Source of the DNA: Pantoea dispersa
Lineage (GTDB): Bacteria; Pseudomonadota; Gammaproteobacteria; Enterobacterales; Enterobacteriaceae
Length of the DNA stretch: 64,000 nucleotides
Assembly (NCBI RefSeq): GCF_014155765.1
Contig: NZ_SCKT01000002.1
Coordinates: 466,427 to 530,426, forward strand
Direction of reading: 5' to 3'
The position numbers were made by a program, and so were the translations under genes. Each line of letters opens with the position of its first letter. The first letter of the stretch is position 1. Shown here piece by piece: positions 15,692 to 23,244 of the stretch. The notes under the pieces are model-generated. The model was not told the origin of the DNA and searched no databases. It was given only the letters and a program-made list of their open reading frames with translations.

Positions 15692-16387
15692 TTATTTCTG
15701 CAGTCTGGCAGCGGCTTTCAACGTTGCCTGTCGCCGCTTTTCAATAAATGGCGCAACCTGTTGCTGAGCTTTTTTCAGCTGTTCTTCAGATGCGGAGCGG
15801 GGTGAGCCACAGTCAAAGGGCGGGGCAGGGTCATATTCCATATGCAGCTGAATGTTTTGCGCGATATCCGATCCGAACATCTCTGATACGACGCTGAGGG
15901 CAAAATCGATACCTGAAGTCACACCGGCGCCCGTTATACGGTTGCGGTCGCGTACAACGCGCTCATTTACCGGCTCTGCGCCCAATAGCGCCAGCTGATC
16001 CAGCGAAGCCCAGTGCGTCGTCGCTTTATATCCCTCCAGAAGCCCGGCCGCGCCCAGCACGAGCGATCCGGTGCATACCGACGTTACCAGCTTCGCCTGT
16101 TTGCTTTGAGCCCGGATAAACGACAGGACTTCTTCATCCTCCATCAGGTTTATCTGCCCAGGTCCGCCGGGAACACAGATAATATCCAGCGCAGGACACG
16201 TGTCAAACGTGGTGGTTGGCTGAATCGCCATCCCCCGGTCTGACACCACAAGCTCCAGATTTTTCCAGATGAGATGCACCTTCGTGTCTGGTGCCCGCGC
16301 AAAGACTTCAAACGGACCGGTCAGGTCAAGCTGCGTAAGCGCAGGGAACAGCAGCAGACCGATGGATGTAGATGCAGAATCATTCAT
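15692..16387 (-). CDS. DJ-1/PfpI family protein, isonitrile hydratase-like
   Basis: The 231-residue protein has the DJ-1/PfpI fold: IGLLLFPALTQLDLTGPFEVF at the start, DIICVPGGPGQ near residue 70, and the nucleophile elbow VTSVCTGSLVLGAAGLLEG with the catalytic Cys near residue 105, followed by ATTHWASL and ITGAGVTSGIDFALSVV. This pattern matches isonitrile hydratase (InhA) and the N-terminal domains of GlxA regulators, but no HTH domain follows. The C-terminus (SASEEQLKKAQQQVAPFIEKRRQ) is also typical of that group. The ATG at 16387 has AAGG eight bases ahead; an upstream ATG at 16402 lacks a ribosome site. Enzymatic activity is likely, substrate uncertain. Confidence 0.78.
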   Translation of the reverse strand: MNDSASTSIGLLLFPALTQLDLTGPFEVFARAPDTKVHLIWKNLELVVSDRGMAIQPTTTFDTCPALDIICVPGGPGQINLMEDEEVLSFIRAQSKQAKLVTSVCTGSLVLGAAGLLEGYKATTHWASLDQLALLGAEPVNERVVRDRNRITGAGVTSGIDFALSVVSEMFGSDIAQNIQLHMEYDPAPPFDCGSPRSASEEQLKKAQQQVAPFIEKRRQATLKAAARLQK

Positions 16388-16616
16388 AAATAATGCCTTC
16401 ATTGTGTGCCAGCAGCCGACATCGCTGCGGTAAGTTATGAATCACTGCAACAGACGATGCAGAGAAACCGCCATCAGCAATAGTGGCATATTTCCCCAGC
16501 ATCAATGAGTTTGTTTTATTCGCGAAAAATACTCGTGTTTGGATGACGGCGACAAGCCAAATGTCCATAAGCCTGAATGGCCGCGCTGGCATCGTCGCCA
16601 TCCAGTGAAAGCATAA

Positions 16617-16970
16617 TCACCCGATCGGAATCTCATCTATGTCAGTATAAATTTTTGACCCGCGTTCTCTGCCAATCCGTATATCGTTATCGGCGCCGTG
16701 CGACGCGCCCGGCATACGTAAGATCGCGTCGCAATGTTGAATAAGCCGATGTGCAACCGGATAAAGATAAGCCTCACGGATTTCATCACCGATTGCCTTT
16801 GAACCTGCGGCGGCGGCAAGAGGTAATGCCAGCCATTCTCCAATCACCGGCGTATGCCCTCTGTGATAAACCTGCAGAGCGGCTTCATCTAATTTTTGTA
16901 TATTGGCGTGAATTAAGACCGGGTCTCCTTCGGTGCCGCTGCGCACAGGGCCGGCAATCAGGATCAGCAT
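16617..16970 (-). CDS. DUF4406-like nucleoside deoxyribosyltransferase-fold protein
   Basis: The 117-residue protein opens with MLILIAGPVRSGTEGDP, a phosphate-binding-like loop, and contains GHTPVIGEWLALPL, a helix ending in HRLIQHCDAILRMPGASHGADNDIRIGRERGSKIYTDIDEIP. This pattern resembles small nucleoside 2-deoxyribosyltransferase-like/DUF4406 proteins. Its ATG lies inside the end of the nudK gene (7-base overlap), so the two are translationally coupled and likely act in the same nucleotide-sugar or nucleotide clean-up process. The activity is inferred from fold only. Confidence 0.62.
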   Translation of the reverse strand: MLILIAGPVRSGTEGDPVLIHANIQKLDEAALQVYHRGHTPVIGEWLALPLAAAAGSKAIGDEIREAYLYPVAHRLIQHCDAILRMPGASHGADNDIRIGRERGSKIYTDIDEIPIG

Positions 16971-17557
16971 GGTATTGGCTCCTCAAAATGGACATTCATG
17001 GCAACGTATTGCAGTAACATGATGGTTTTCGCATCCATAATCTCCCCGCTGCGAATTGCGCTCAGCGCCTGAGTCAAAGGCCATTCCAGTACTTCAATAT
17101 CCTCGCCCTCGTCGGCAAGGCCACCGCCTTTGCTCTGGCGATCGTCATCAGCATATTCGGCGATAAAGAAATAGAGTTTCTCGGTAACCGAACCCGGACT
17201 CATAAAGGCTTCCATGACTTTTTCAATATGCTGCACCCGGTAACCGGTTTCTTCTTCTGCCTCCGCGACAATGCGAGTTTCCGGCGAAGCGTTATCGAGC
17301 AGCCCGGCAGCCGCTTCAATCAAAAAACCGTGGTGACCATTAATGAAAACCGGCAAGCGAAACTGGCGGGTCAGCACCACGCTGCGCTTTTGGCGGTTAT
17401 AGAGAAGCACGACGGCACCATTACCGCGGTCATACGCTTCACGCTGCTGCTCCTGCCATGAGCCGTCACGGCGCTGTAATTCGAAGGTGTATTTTTTCAG
17501 GGTGTACCAGTTGTCGGACAACAGCTGCTCACGGATATTGCGTATTTTCTGCTGCAT
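16964..17557 (-). CDS. nudK: GDP-mannose pyrophosphatase NudK
   Basis: The 197-residue product aligns with E. coli NudK (191 residues) throughout: LSDNWYTLKKYTFELQRRDGSW, EAYDRGNGAVVLLYNRQKRSVVLTRQFRLPVFINGH, the Nudix segment beginning AAGLLDNASPETRI with EAEEETGY, then EAFMSPGSVTEKLYFFIAEY, DEGEDIEVLEWPLTQAL and GEIMDAKTIMLLQY. The enzyme hydrolyses GDP-mannose and related nucleotide sugars to a nucleotide and a sugar phosphate. The start at 17557 has an AGGAGG site; the reading frame continues upstream without a better start. It overlaps the DUF4406-like gene downstream and is divergent from a DeoR-type regulator 80 bp away. Confidence 0.88.
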   Translation of the reverse strand: MQQKIRNIREQLLSDNWYTLKKYTFELQRRDGSWQEQQREAYDRGNGAVVLLYNRQKRSVVLTRQFRLPVFINGHHGFLIEAAAGLLDNASPETRIVAEAEEETGYRVQHIEKVMEAFMSPGSVTEKLYFFIAEYADDDRQSKGGGLADEGEDIEVLEWPLTQALSAIRSGEIMDAKTIMLLQYVAMNVHFEEPIPC

Positions 17558-17637
17558 AGCTTGCCTCCTGAAGATGACAAAACAGACGCTATCATGCATA
17601 ATCGTGCAAATTCAAGAAAAAAACGTGAGTGGTAATT

Positions 17638-18387
17638 ATGCTATCGAGCCAGCGTAAACAACAGATTCTGAAGATTCTGGCGGCTGAAAATCAGGTGATG
17701 TCAGGTGAGCTCAGTCAGCGTTTCGGCATATCCGAGGACTCAATACGCCGCGATTTGCGGGAACTGGCCGCTGAAGGATTGTTACAGCGCGTGCACGGCG
17801 GCGCGCTGCCGGTTTCAGCCGCGCTGGCATCCTTCGAAAAACGCAAAAACGTGCAAATGAGTTCCAAACAGTGTGTGGCACAAAAGGCGGTGAAGCTGAT
17901 TCAGCCCGGTCAGGTGGTGATTATTGATGGCGGCACTACCACAGCAGAACTGGTGCAGTTGCTGCCAGCAGACCTGGCTTTCACGGCGATCACCCACAGC
18001 CCCGATATTGCGGTTGCGCTGGTGGATTTTCCACGGGTAGAAGTGATAACGCTGGGCGGGCTGCTCTATCGCCACTCGGTGGTCGCGGTGGGATCGGCTG
18101 TCCATGAGGCGGCTGCGCGTATTAATGCTGATCTGTTTTTCATGGGCGTTACCGGCGTGCATAAAACCGCCGGCCTCACGACCGGCAACTATGAAGAGGC
18201 TGGCATAAAGCGCGCGCTGGCGGGGAGAGCCGCCGAGACCGTTGTCATGGTGTCAAAAGAGAAACTTAATTCCGCCTCCGCCTTCGCGATTGGGGATCTG
18301 GAGCTGGCCAGTACGCTGATTGTTGATGGCGAACCTGATAAAGAGCTGCGCATGGTTTTAAAGCAGAAGCATGTCTCGCTGTTGTAG
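17638..18387 (+). CDS. DeoR-family transcriptional regulator
   Basis: The 249-residue protein has an N-terminal winged helix (RKQQILKILAAENQVMSGELSQRFGISEDSIRRDLRELAAEGLLQRVHGGALP, residues about 5-60), the DeoR-family signature. The sugar-phosphate-sensing DeoRC domain follows: VVIIDGGTTTAELVQLLP, HSPDIAVALVDFPRVEVITLGGLLYRHSVVAVG and FMGVTGVHKTAGLTTGNYEEAGIKRALAGRAAETVVMVSKEKL. Such regulators respond to phosphorylated sugars. The start at 17638 is chosen over a GTG at 17629. It is divergent from nudK, its most likely target, though that is not proven. Confidence 0.85.
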   Translation: MLSSQRKQQILKILAAENQVMSGELSQRFGISEDSIRRDLRELAAEGLLQRVHGGALPVSAALASFEKRKNVQMSSKQCVAQKAVKLIQPGQVVIIDGGTTTAELVQLLPADLAFTAITHSPDIAVALVDFPRVEVITLGGLLYRHSVVAVGSAVHEAAARINADLFFMGVTGVHKTAGLTTGNYEEAGIKRALAGRAAETVVMVSKEKLNSASAFAIGDLELASTLIVDGEPDKELRMVLKQKHVSLL

Positions 18388-18540
18388 TGTTCTACGCTGC
18401 CTTTTTGACGCATCTGCGAAACAGATCGGTTCGTGATTGTGCATGACCTGCATGGCAAAGCTGTGAATGTCCGTGACCTGCCCCAAAAGATTGATACACC
18501 GCGTTGTCAGTAATATCCGCAGATCGCTCAAAGCTGAAAC
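18388..18540. other. Short stretch with no supported gene
   Basis: The reading frames here are short and have no ribosome site. The region separates the DeoR gene from the convergent toxin/immunity-like pair and shows no clear terminator. Confidence 0.4.
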
Positions 18541-18777
18541 TCACCAGAGCCAACGCCGTTTTGGCTCTTGCCAGGCCCCCTGCCAAAGGTCAAAACGCTT
18601 GAGTTGTTCAAGTTTGTGTAGAACGACATCTTCACCTACGGATGAGAGAGTTCGCTCTGGAATTGAAATGCCGAAAAGGCCTTCAGCAATAGCGAATATT
18701 TCACAACCTGATGTCAGTGAGCCCAAAGATTTTTCTATCTTCTTAAGATCAGCTTTTACAATTAACTGAAGTCCCAT
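18541..18777 (-). CDS. Small hypothetical protein, candidate immunity partner
   Basis: A 78-residue acidic-to-neutral protein starting MGLQLIVKADLKKIEKSLGS, with a conserved-looking core GISIPERTLSSVGEDVVLHKLEQLKRFDLWQGAW. No signal peptide or membrane segment. Its ATG shares one base with the stop of the upstream gene (18777), so the pair is co-translated. The small size, coupling and AT-rich composition fit an antitoxin or immunity protein for the upstream product. I do not recognise the family, and this role is a hypothesis. Confidence 0.5.
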   Translation of the reverse strand: MGLQLIVKADLKKIEKSLGSLTSGCEIFAIAEGLFGISIPERTLSSVGEDVVLHKLEQLKRFDLWQGAWQEPKRRWLW

Positions 18778-19037
18778 CAGAATTTAAACTCCACAATTGC
18801 TACCTGCTCGAATGCTTCTTTAATCTGGGCCAGGACCAGGTCGGAGATCGATTGTCCTCTGATATCATAGACGACCCGACAAGTTTGAATGTGCGATGGA
18901 AGTTGCGATAGTCCATAGGATATTCTGGCAATATTATACGCAATACTGAGTTTTATTGATTCCGGAGATGCCAGGCTGTGGCTGGCTACAAGTATAAACT
19001 CTCCATGAACTTCATTAATAAAATCCGGGACGAACAT
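18777..19037 (-). CDS. Small hypothetical protein, candidate toxin domain
   Basis: An 86-residue protein with a strong GGGAGGTG ribosome site. It starts MFVPDFINEVHGEFILVASH and contains SIAYNIARISYGLSQLP and RVVYDIRGQSISDLVLAQIKEAF. The VVYDIRGQ segment preceded by a helix with ARI recalls C-terminal toxin tails of polymorphic/contact-dependent inhibition systems, but here it stands alone with its own start. It is the first gene of a two-gene unit and is more AT-rich than its neighbours. The toxin idea is inferred from a remembered pattern and gene layout, so confidence is low. It could equally be a small unknown phage- or plasmid-derived protein. Confidence 0.5.
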   Translation of the reverse strand: MFVPDFINEVHGEFILVASHSLASPESIKLSIAYNIARISYGLSQLPSHIQTCRVVYDIRGQSISDLVLAQIKEAFEQVAIVEFKF

Positions 19038-19130
19038 TACACCTCCCTTTTATTACCTTCACCGATTTCTATCAATTGAATGTCTTTACGTCAGAATTTA
19101 TCATAACAGTTATCCTTCTCAAAAATCGAT

Positions 19131-19158
19131 GTGCGTTCTTAGCTCATAGTGGACTTAA
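19131..19158. repeat. Degenerate GTCCGCTT hairpin copy
   Basis: GTGCGTTCTTAGCTCATAGT then GGACTTAA matches the first hairpin of the 20620-20681 unit (GTCCGCTTTTCGCTCATAGCGGAC) with four changes that spoil the stem. Confidence 0.5.
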
Positions 19159-19188
19159 CATTATGTAGTCAAAAGATGTAACCATGCA

Positions 19189-19743
19189 TCAAGGCTGTCG
19201 TTTTAACCTTTTCCATTGCTCGAGAGTCAGAGTGAACATCAGGTTAGCCGGTGGGTCCTCAGGATTGTCTATCCTTTGGTTAAACAACAGACCTGCTTTT
19301 TCAAGAACGCGGCGAGAGGCGATATGATTTTCGCGTGTAACTCCGACAATTTCAGGAAGTTTTAGCTCGTCGAATGCATATATTAAAGCGCGACAGGCAA
19401 GCTCGGTTGCATAACCTTTCCCCCATGATTCTGGTTCAAACCGGTAGCCCAAATTATTCGTTTGTCGGCCATTGAACTGACTGACAAATACACCTCCAAA
19501 GCCAATGATCCTTTCTGGATCCGCCTTTTCAGAAACAGCCCAGTCGTCAAACCCATAACGCTCACGATCTGCGGTTCGCTGCAGGATAACATTACGACTA
19601 TGCTCAATGTCCCGATGTGGACCCCTCGGGTTAAACGCTTGAGTTCTGATGTCACCGTAAATGCCAAACAGCGCATCCAGATCGGACATTACTACTGGTC
19701 TGTAAAGCAGCCTTTCTGACTCCCAGTACATTACTCTCTTCAT
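19189..19743 (-). CDS. GNAT acetyltransferase, RimJ/RimL type
   Basis: The 184-residue protein shows the RimJ/RimL GNAT pattern: SERLLYRPVVMSDLDALFGIYGD at the N-terminus, WAVSEKADPERIIGFGGVFV, NLGYRFEPESWGKGYATELACRALIYAFDELKLPEIVGVTRENHIASRRVLEKAGL. The acetyl-CoA loop is GKGYAT near residue 115. The family acetylates protein N-termini or small amines. Two nearby starts (19743 and 19731) are possible. It appears to be an isolated gene bracketed by hairpin repeats. Confidence 0.83.
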   Translation of the reverse strand: MKRVMYWESERLLYRPVVMSDLDALFGIYGDIRTQAFNPRGPHRDIEHSRNVILQRTADRERYGFDDWAVSEKADPERIIGFGGVFVSQFNGRQTNNLGYRFEPESWGKGYATELACRALIYAFDELKLPEIVGVTRENHIASRRVLEKAGLLFNQRIDNPEDPPANLMFTLTLEQWKRLKRQP

Positions 19744-19878
19744 TCCATGTAAGTGATTTGTTTAAACACATTAATATGTGAGACATAGGCTGAGAAGCAT
19801 TTCTTTGAAACCTTTCAGCCCTGATATCAAAAGCTGTCTACCCGGTTTCTCTGTAGGGACCGTATGATGCGGTTGCTG

Positions 19879-19906
19879 ACGTCCGCTTTGTGCCAGAAGC
19901 GGACGT
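19879..19906. repeat. GTCCGCTT hairpin repeat, intact copy
   Basis: ACGTCCGCTT (19879-19888) and AAGCGGACGT (19897-19906) form a perfect 10-bp stem around TGTGCCAG. It lies 20 bp past the stop of the LysE-type exporter gene. Confidence 0.85.
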
Positions 19907-19925
19907 TTTCAGCCAGTCCTGCCAG

Positions 19926-20546
19926 CTATCTTGTGCTCATAGCAAGTTTAGCCGCAAAGCATAAAAATAAGCCCCCTGTTGCTCTGTCCATCATCTGGAC
20001 AACGCGATTTTTCTTCAAAATAGCTGACGCAAAATGCGTGCTTAAAATGAGTGTGACTGACCATATAGTCCCAATCGCCACGTGGATGCTGACCAGGATA
20101 AAAGTCCATATCAAAGGAGAGTGACCGGCAGGTATGAACTGCGGCAAAAAGGAGACATAGAAAATGCCCATTTTAGGGTTTAGCACATTTCCCAACATTC
20201 CTCTGATAAACCAGTTCCCCTGAAAACCATTGTCATCATCGCCATCACTGAAAGATGATCGGGGACGTATCAGCAGTTGTAAACCCAGCCAGCTCAGGTA
20301 GACCGCGCCACAAACTTTAAGCACCGTATAAGCCATTTCTGAAACCACCAGAAGTGCACCAAGGCCTAATGCGACCAGCGCCCCCCATAAAAAACAGCCA
20401 GCATCAATGCCAAGCGCAGCGTGAAAAGCCTTTTTGCCGCCCTCTGCACAAGCAGTGCGCAGAATAAGTGCCGTATCAAGGCCGGGGGTCAGGGTAAGTA
20501 ACAATGCTGCGAGAGAGAATGCGAAGAGAGAATCGTTAACAGTCAT
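19926..20546 (-). CDS. LysE/RhtB-family amino-acid exporter
   Basis: The 206-residue membrane protein has the LysE family layout of about six helices. It opens with FAFSLAALLLTLTPGLDTALILRTACAEGGKKAFHAALGIDAGCFLWG (the conserved TPGP-like motif is TPGL here), followed by YLSWLGLQLLIRP, GNVLNPKMGIFYVSFLPQFIPAG and an amphipathic end. Members export amino acids, homoserine lactones or related compounds. The P-to-L change in the TPGP motif is a mild oddity. It is a monocistronic gene between hairpin repeats. Confidence 0.85.
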   Translation of the reverse strand: MTVNDSLFAFSLAALLLTLTPGLDTALILRTACAEGGKKAFHAALGIDAGCFLWGALVALGLGALLVVSEMAYTVLKVCGAVYLSWLGLQLLIRPRSSFSDGDDDNGFQGNWFIRGMLGNVLNPKMGIFYVSFLPQFIPAGHSPLIWTFILVSIHVAIGTIWSVTLILSTHFASAILKKNRVVQMMDRATGGLFLCFAAKLAMSTR

Positions 20547-20619
20547 TTTCTTTGTCCGAAAGAGCAGATGTTAATCATTTAGTTCCCTGTAATCAATCTA
20601 ACAAATATCAGTTTTAAGT

Positions 20620-20681
20620 GTCCGCTTTTCGCTCATAGCGGACCATGCTCCGCGTCTGTCCGCTTTGTGCCAGAAGCGGAC
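20620..20681. repeat. Composite two-hairpin unit of the GTCCGCTT family
   Basis: Hairpin A: GTCCGCT (20620-20626) with AGCGGAC (20637-20643), loop TTTCGCTCAT. Hairpin B: GTCCGCTT (20658-20665) with AAGCGGAC (20674-20681), loop TGTGCCAG. The two are 14 bp apart, like bacterial interspersed mosaic elements built from paired REP units. Confidence 0.85.
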
Positions 20682-20734
20682 TTTGCAAACATCACTGTTT
20701 CAATAAGCAGATAACGGGCTATGCCATGTGGACT

Positions 20735-21172
20735 TCATTGACTGTGCTCCATCAACTCTAGCGTCTGACCATCAGGGCTTTGTAAATATATTACTCTGGT
20801 TCCCTTCATCGGTCCTGACAACACTGTCTGAGGTTTACCCGGCGTCTTCCAGCCATAGTCTGATACTTTGCTCAACAGTGTATCAAGATCTTCAACTGTA
20901 AAAGCAAGGTGAGCGTAGCCTGGGATATAAGGTGCTGAAGGTTCTGCTGGCTGCTCAATATTATTATATTGTAGTAATTCAATTTTGATACCAGCCAGTT
21001 CAAGCAAAGCCATCCGTACATCAGCTCCCCTTGCACCTGTGACTTCATCGATTATGGGTCCAGACATTTTTCCTTCGCGTAATAATTCACCTCCAAGGAT
21101 ATGAGTCCAGAAGAATACGGAGTCTTCAATGTTTTTAACTGAAAAACCAACGTGATTAACACTTAAGATCAT
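20735..21172 (-). CDS. VOC-family (glyoxalase/dioxygenase fold) protein
   Basis: The 145-residue protein is a single vicinal-oxygen-chelate unit. It starts MILSVNHVGFSVKNIEDSVFFWTHILGGELL and ends VIYLQSPDGQTLELMEH, with PGYAHLAFTVEDLDTLLSKV between. The metal ligands expected in such folds are visible as His in NHVGF, Glu in IELLQY, His in AHLAF and Glu in LELME. Members include glyoxalases, epimerases and dioxygenases. The start at 21172 is preferred over an upstream start because homologues begin with the NHVGF strand. The substrate is unknown. Confidence 0.8.
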   Translation of the reverse strand: MILSVNHVGFSVKNIEDSVFFWTHILGGELLREGKMSGPIIDEVTGARGADVRMALLELAGIKIELLQYNNIEQPAEPSAPYIPGYAHLAFTVEDLDTLLSKVSDYGWKTPGKPQTVLSGPMKGTRVIYLQSPDGQTLELMEHSQ

Positions 21173-21410
21173 TCGATTACCTGCTGAGTTTCGAAAGTTT
21201 ACCATCCAACTATATGATAAGCCTGCTTTATTGCTACACACTAAATGCGATGGGATTTTTTCCAGGAAAAAGCATTACTGAAATCGGTTTAACTATGCAT
21301 TTATGATGGATACACAGCATCAGATGGATAGAAACCAGCTCCCGTTGATAAATAAGCAACCATGCTATAAGCCTTAATGCCGTTCAGTTAAGTCCCAAAT
21401 TCACTTACCG

Positions 21411-21505
21411 CACATTTCGTAGCGGCGCGATTAATCGCGCCTACTAATAGCAGCACCGTGCCCATCAATGCTTCGCGCAATAAATTGCGCCGCTACAAAA
21501 ATGTG
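21411..21505. repeat. Nested inverted repeat, MITE-like element
   Basis: The left arm (21411-21440) and right arm (21475-21505) are inverted copies with few mismatches: CACATTT..GTAGCGGCGC against GCGCCGCTAC..AAATGTG. Each arm is itself a small palindrome (GGCGCGATTAATCGCGCC; GCGCAATAAATTGCGC). The element lies in the roughly 500-bp gap 21173-21683, which contains no gene. Its size and structure suggest a non-autonomous mobile repeat; the family is not identified. Confidence 0.7.
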
Positions 21506-21574
21506 CCTGCTGTTTACTCTCAATTGATAAGCATTATGCTATAAGCCTGCATTTTTTGTCTATAAATAGCTGAT

Positions 21575-21640
21575 GACCGCTTCGCGCTCATAGCAGAAAT
21601 GGACTTGTGCTAAGTCCTCTGTAAGCTAAAAGCGGACATT
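21575..21640. repeat. Degenerate two-hairpin copy of the GTCCGCTT family
   Basis: GACCGCTTCGCGCTCATAGC (21575-21594) and, further on, AAAAGCGGACATT (21628-21640) correspond to the outer arms of the composite unit at 20620-20681, with the middle scrambled. Confidence 0.5.
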
Positions 21641-21683
21641 ATTATTGATGGCCGCCGATAAAATGCTGACCTTTTGCCTGATC

Positions 21684-22094
21684 TTACAGCACTTCTACCA
21701 CTTCAAATTCTTCAGCAATCAACTCCATATCTTCTGAAAAATGACCTTCACGGCTAAAAAAGCGCTGGTGTTCTTTCTGCCAGAATTCAAGACTTAAATC
21801 GCCTTCACCTTCTTTGCGGACAAACGCTTCTGTAACATCACAAAAACGCACCAGCCGCAGTGAAATCAATCTGATCACACAGACCGGGGTATTCTGACCA
21901 TCAAGAATAATGTTATAGCTCCCAATCTTCGGAGCAGACTCCTCCTGCTGGTAAGCGGTAAACGATCCGCAGGAAGCTGTTTTGATGCCTTTTTTTACCA
22001 GTTCTGCCAGCTTGCTGGCCAGTTCCGCGCTGTCACCCATTTGCCAGGCATCTGCGCCAGGATACTTCACTTTTATTTCCTCAACCGCAAACAT
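21684..22094 (-). CDS. ASCH-domain protein
   Basis: The 136-residue protein has the ASCH pattern: PGADAWQMGDSAELASKLAELVKKGIKTASCGSFTAYQQEE near the N-terminus, SYNIILDGQNTPVCVIRLISLRLVRFCDVTEAFVRKEGEGDLSLEFWQKEHQRFF, where the EGDLS..W..H segment is the family hallmark. ASCH domains share the PUA-like fold and are thought to bind RNA or modified nucleosides; one characterised member is a ribonuclease. GAGGGAA lies before the start. No operon partner is visible. Confidence 0.82.
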   Translation of the reverse strand: MFAVEEIKVKYPGADAWQMGDSAELASKLAELVKKGIKTASCGSFTAYQQEESAPKIGSYNIILDGQNTPVCVIRLISLRLVRFCDVTEAFVRKEGEGDLSLEFWQKEHQRFFSREGHFSEDMELIAEEFEVVEVL

Positions 22095-22189
22095 GAAAAT
22101 TCCCTCAATCGTCGGTGAATGAAAAGTTAAATCGTTTATAGCATGAACTGTTCCGGTATTGAGAATCAGGCTGATCGTCGCATATCGTG

Positions 22190-22213
22190 GTCCACTTTTT
22201 GCTCAACGCGGAC
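22190..22213. repeat. GTCCGCTT hairpin family, diverged copy
   Basis: GTCCACTTTTTGCTCAACGC then GGAC matches hairpin A of the composite unit. The stem keeps GTCC/GGAC and part of the inner pairs. It lies between the ASCH and DMT-transporter genes. Confidence 0.65.
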
Positions 22214-22247
22214 ACTTACGTAAATCCAGACGACAGGAGGCTAAGAC

Positions 22248-23150
22248 CTAAAGTGCAAACCTGCGCGAGCCAACGACACACAGGATCACGCCGAGCGTTA
22301 TGAGAATCATCATCGGACTTACCGTTTCAGACAGTAACGTTGCTGAAAGTCCGAGACCAAAGAATGGCTGCAGCAACTGTAATTGTCCCACAGCGGCGAT
22401 GCCGCCTGCAGCCAGTCCCCTGTACCAGAAAATGAAACCAATCAGCATACTGAACAGCGATACATATCCCAGTGAAAGCCACGCCTGAAGGCTTATTTCG
22501 CCTATGTTCTCAGGCAAGGTCTCCAGGGTGGCAACAAGCATCAGCGGCAGGGAAATAATCAGTGCCCAGCAGATAACCTGCCATTCACCCAATTCACGCG
22601 AAAGCTTTGCACCTTCGGCATAGCCGAGGCCACACACAACCACGGAAGCCAGCATCAGAAGATCGCCGGTTACTGATACAGAACTCTTCTGGAGTAGGGC
22701 AAATCCCATCACCAGCAGACTGCCGGCAACAGAAAAAATCCAGAAAGCCAGCCTGGGCCTGTCGCCTCCCCGGATAACGCCGAAAATAGCCGTCGCCATG
22801 GGCAGCAGACCGAGGAAGACAATAGAGTGAGCCGAGGTAACGTGCTGCAGCGCCATGGCTGTCAGAAGAGGAAAACCAACCACTACACCTGCAGCAACGA
22901 CAACCAGAGAAATCAGCTGATGTCGCTGAGGACGAGCCTGACTTAAAAAGAGAATCACCATAATGGCCAGCACACCGGCAATTGCAGCGCGTGAAAAAGT
23001 CAGAAAAAAGGGATCCATTTCCCGCACTGCTATGCGTGTTGCGGGCAAAGAGCCACTGAAGATGATCACGCCTGCCAGCCCATTCAGCCAACCTGACTTC
23101 AGGCCAGTATGTGTATTTATTACCCTGGTAGCTGTCACAAATGACCTCAT
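22248..23150 (-). CDS. EamA/DMT-family transporter
   Basis: The 300-residue protein has about ten hydrophobic helices in two EamA repeats: GLAGVIIFSGSLPATRIAVREMDPFFLTFSRAAIAG at the start of the first, and LSLGYVSLFSMLIGFIFWYRGLAAGGIAAVGQLQLLQPFFGLGLSATLL in the second. It should export or import small metabolites across the inner membrane. The gene is divergent from a MocR-type regulator, with a palindromic operator between them. By analogy with other MocR/DMT pairs it probably handles a compound linked to PLP or amino-acid metabolism; this is inference. Confidence 0.85.
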   Translation of the reverse strand: MRSFVTATRVINTHTGLKSGWLNGLAGVIIFSGSLPATRIAVREMDPFFLTFSRAAIAGVLAIMVILFLSQARPQRHQLISLVVVAAGVVVGFPLLTAMALQHVTSAHSIVFLGLLPMATAIFGVIRGGDRPRLAFWIFSVAGSLLVMGFALLQKSSVSVTGDLLMLASVVVCGLGYAEGAKLSRELGEWQVICWALIISLPLMLVATLETLPENIGEISLQAWLSLGYVSLFSMLIGFIFWYRGLAAGGIAAVGQLQLLQPFFGLGLSATLLSETVSPMMILITLGVILCVVGSRRFAL

Positions 23151-23207
23151 TAAGTTCGATAAATGATTTAACAGATAACGTTGACAGCGCCCATGCTAAG
23201 TAACAGC

Positions 23208-23237
23208 ATCTATGACAATCAAATAATTGTCATAGAT
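23208..23237. promoter_or_regulatory. Perfect 12-bp inverted repeat, putative MocR operator
   Basis: ATCTATGACAAT (23208-23219) and ATTGTCATAGAT (23226-23237) are perfect inverted copies around a 6-base spacer. The repeat ends 7 bp before the MocR start codon and lies in the 94-bp gap to the divergent transporter gene. It is the obvious binding site for the MocR protein, controlling both genes. Confidence 0.8.
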
Positions 23238-23244
23238 ACAATCC

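Noticed and set aside
18392-18586. 64-codon minus-strand frame after the DeoR gene
   Set aside because: No ribosome site and no recognisable sequence; it overlaps the end of the candidate immunity gene.
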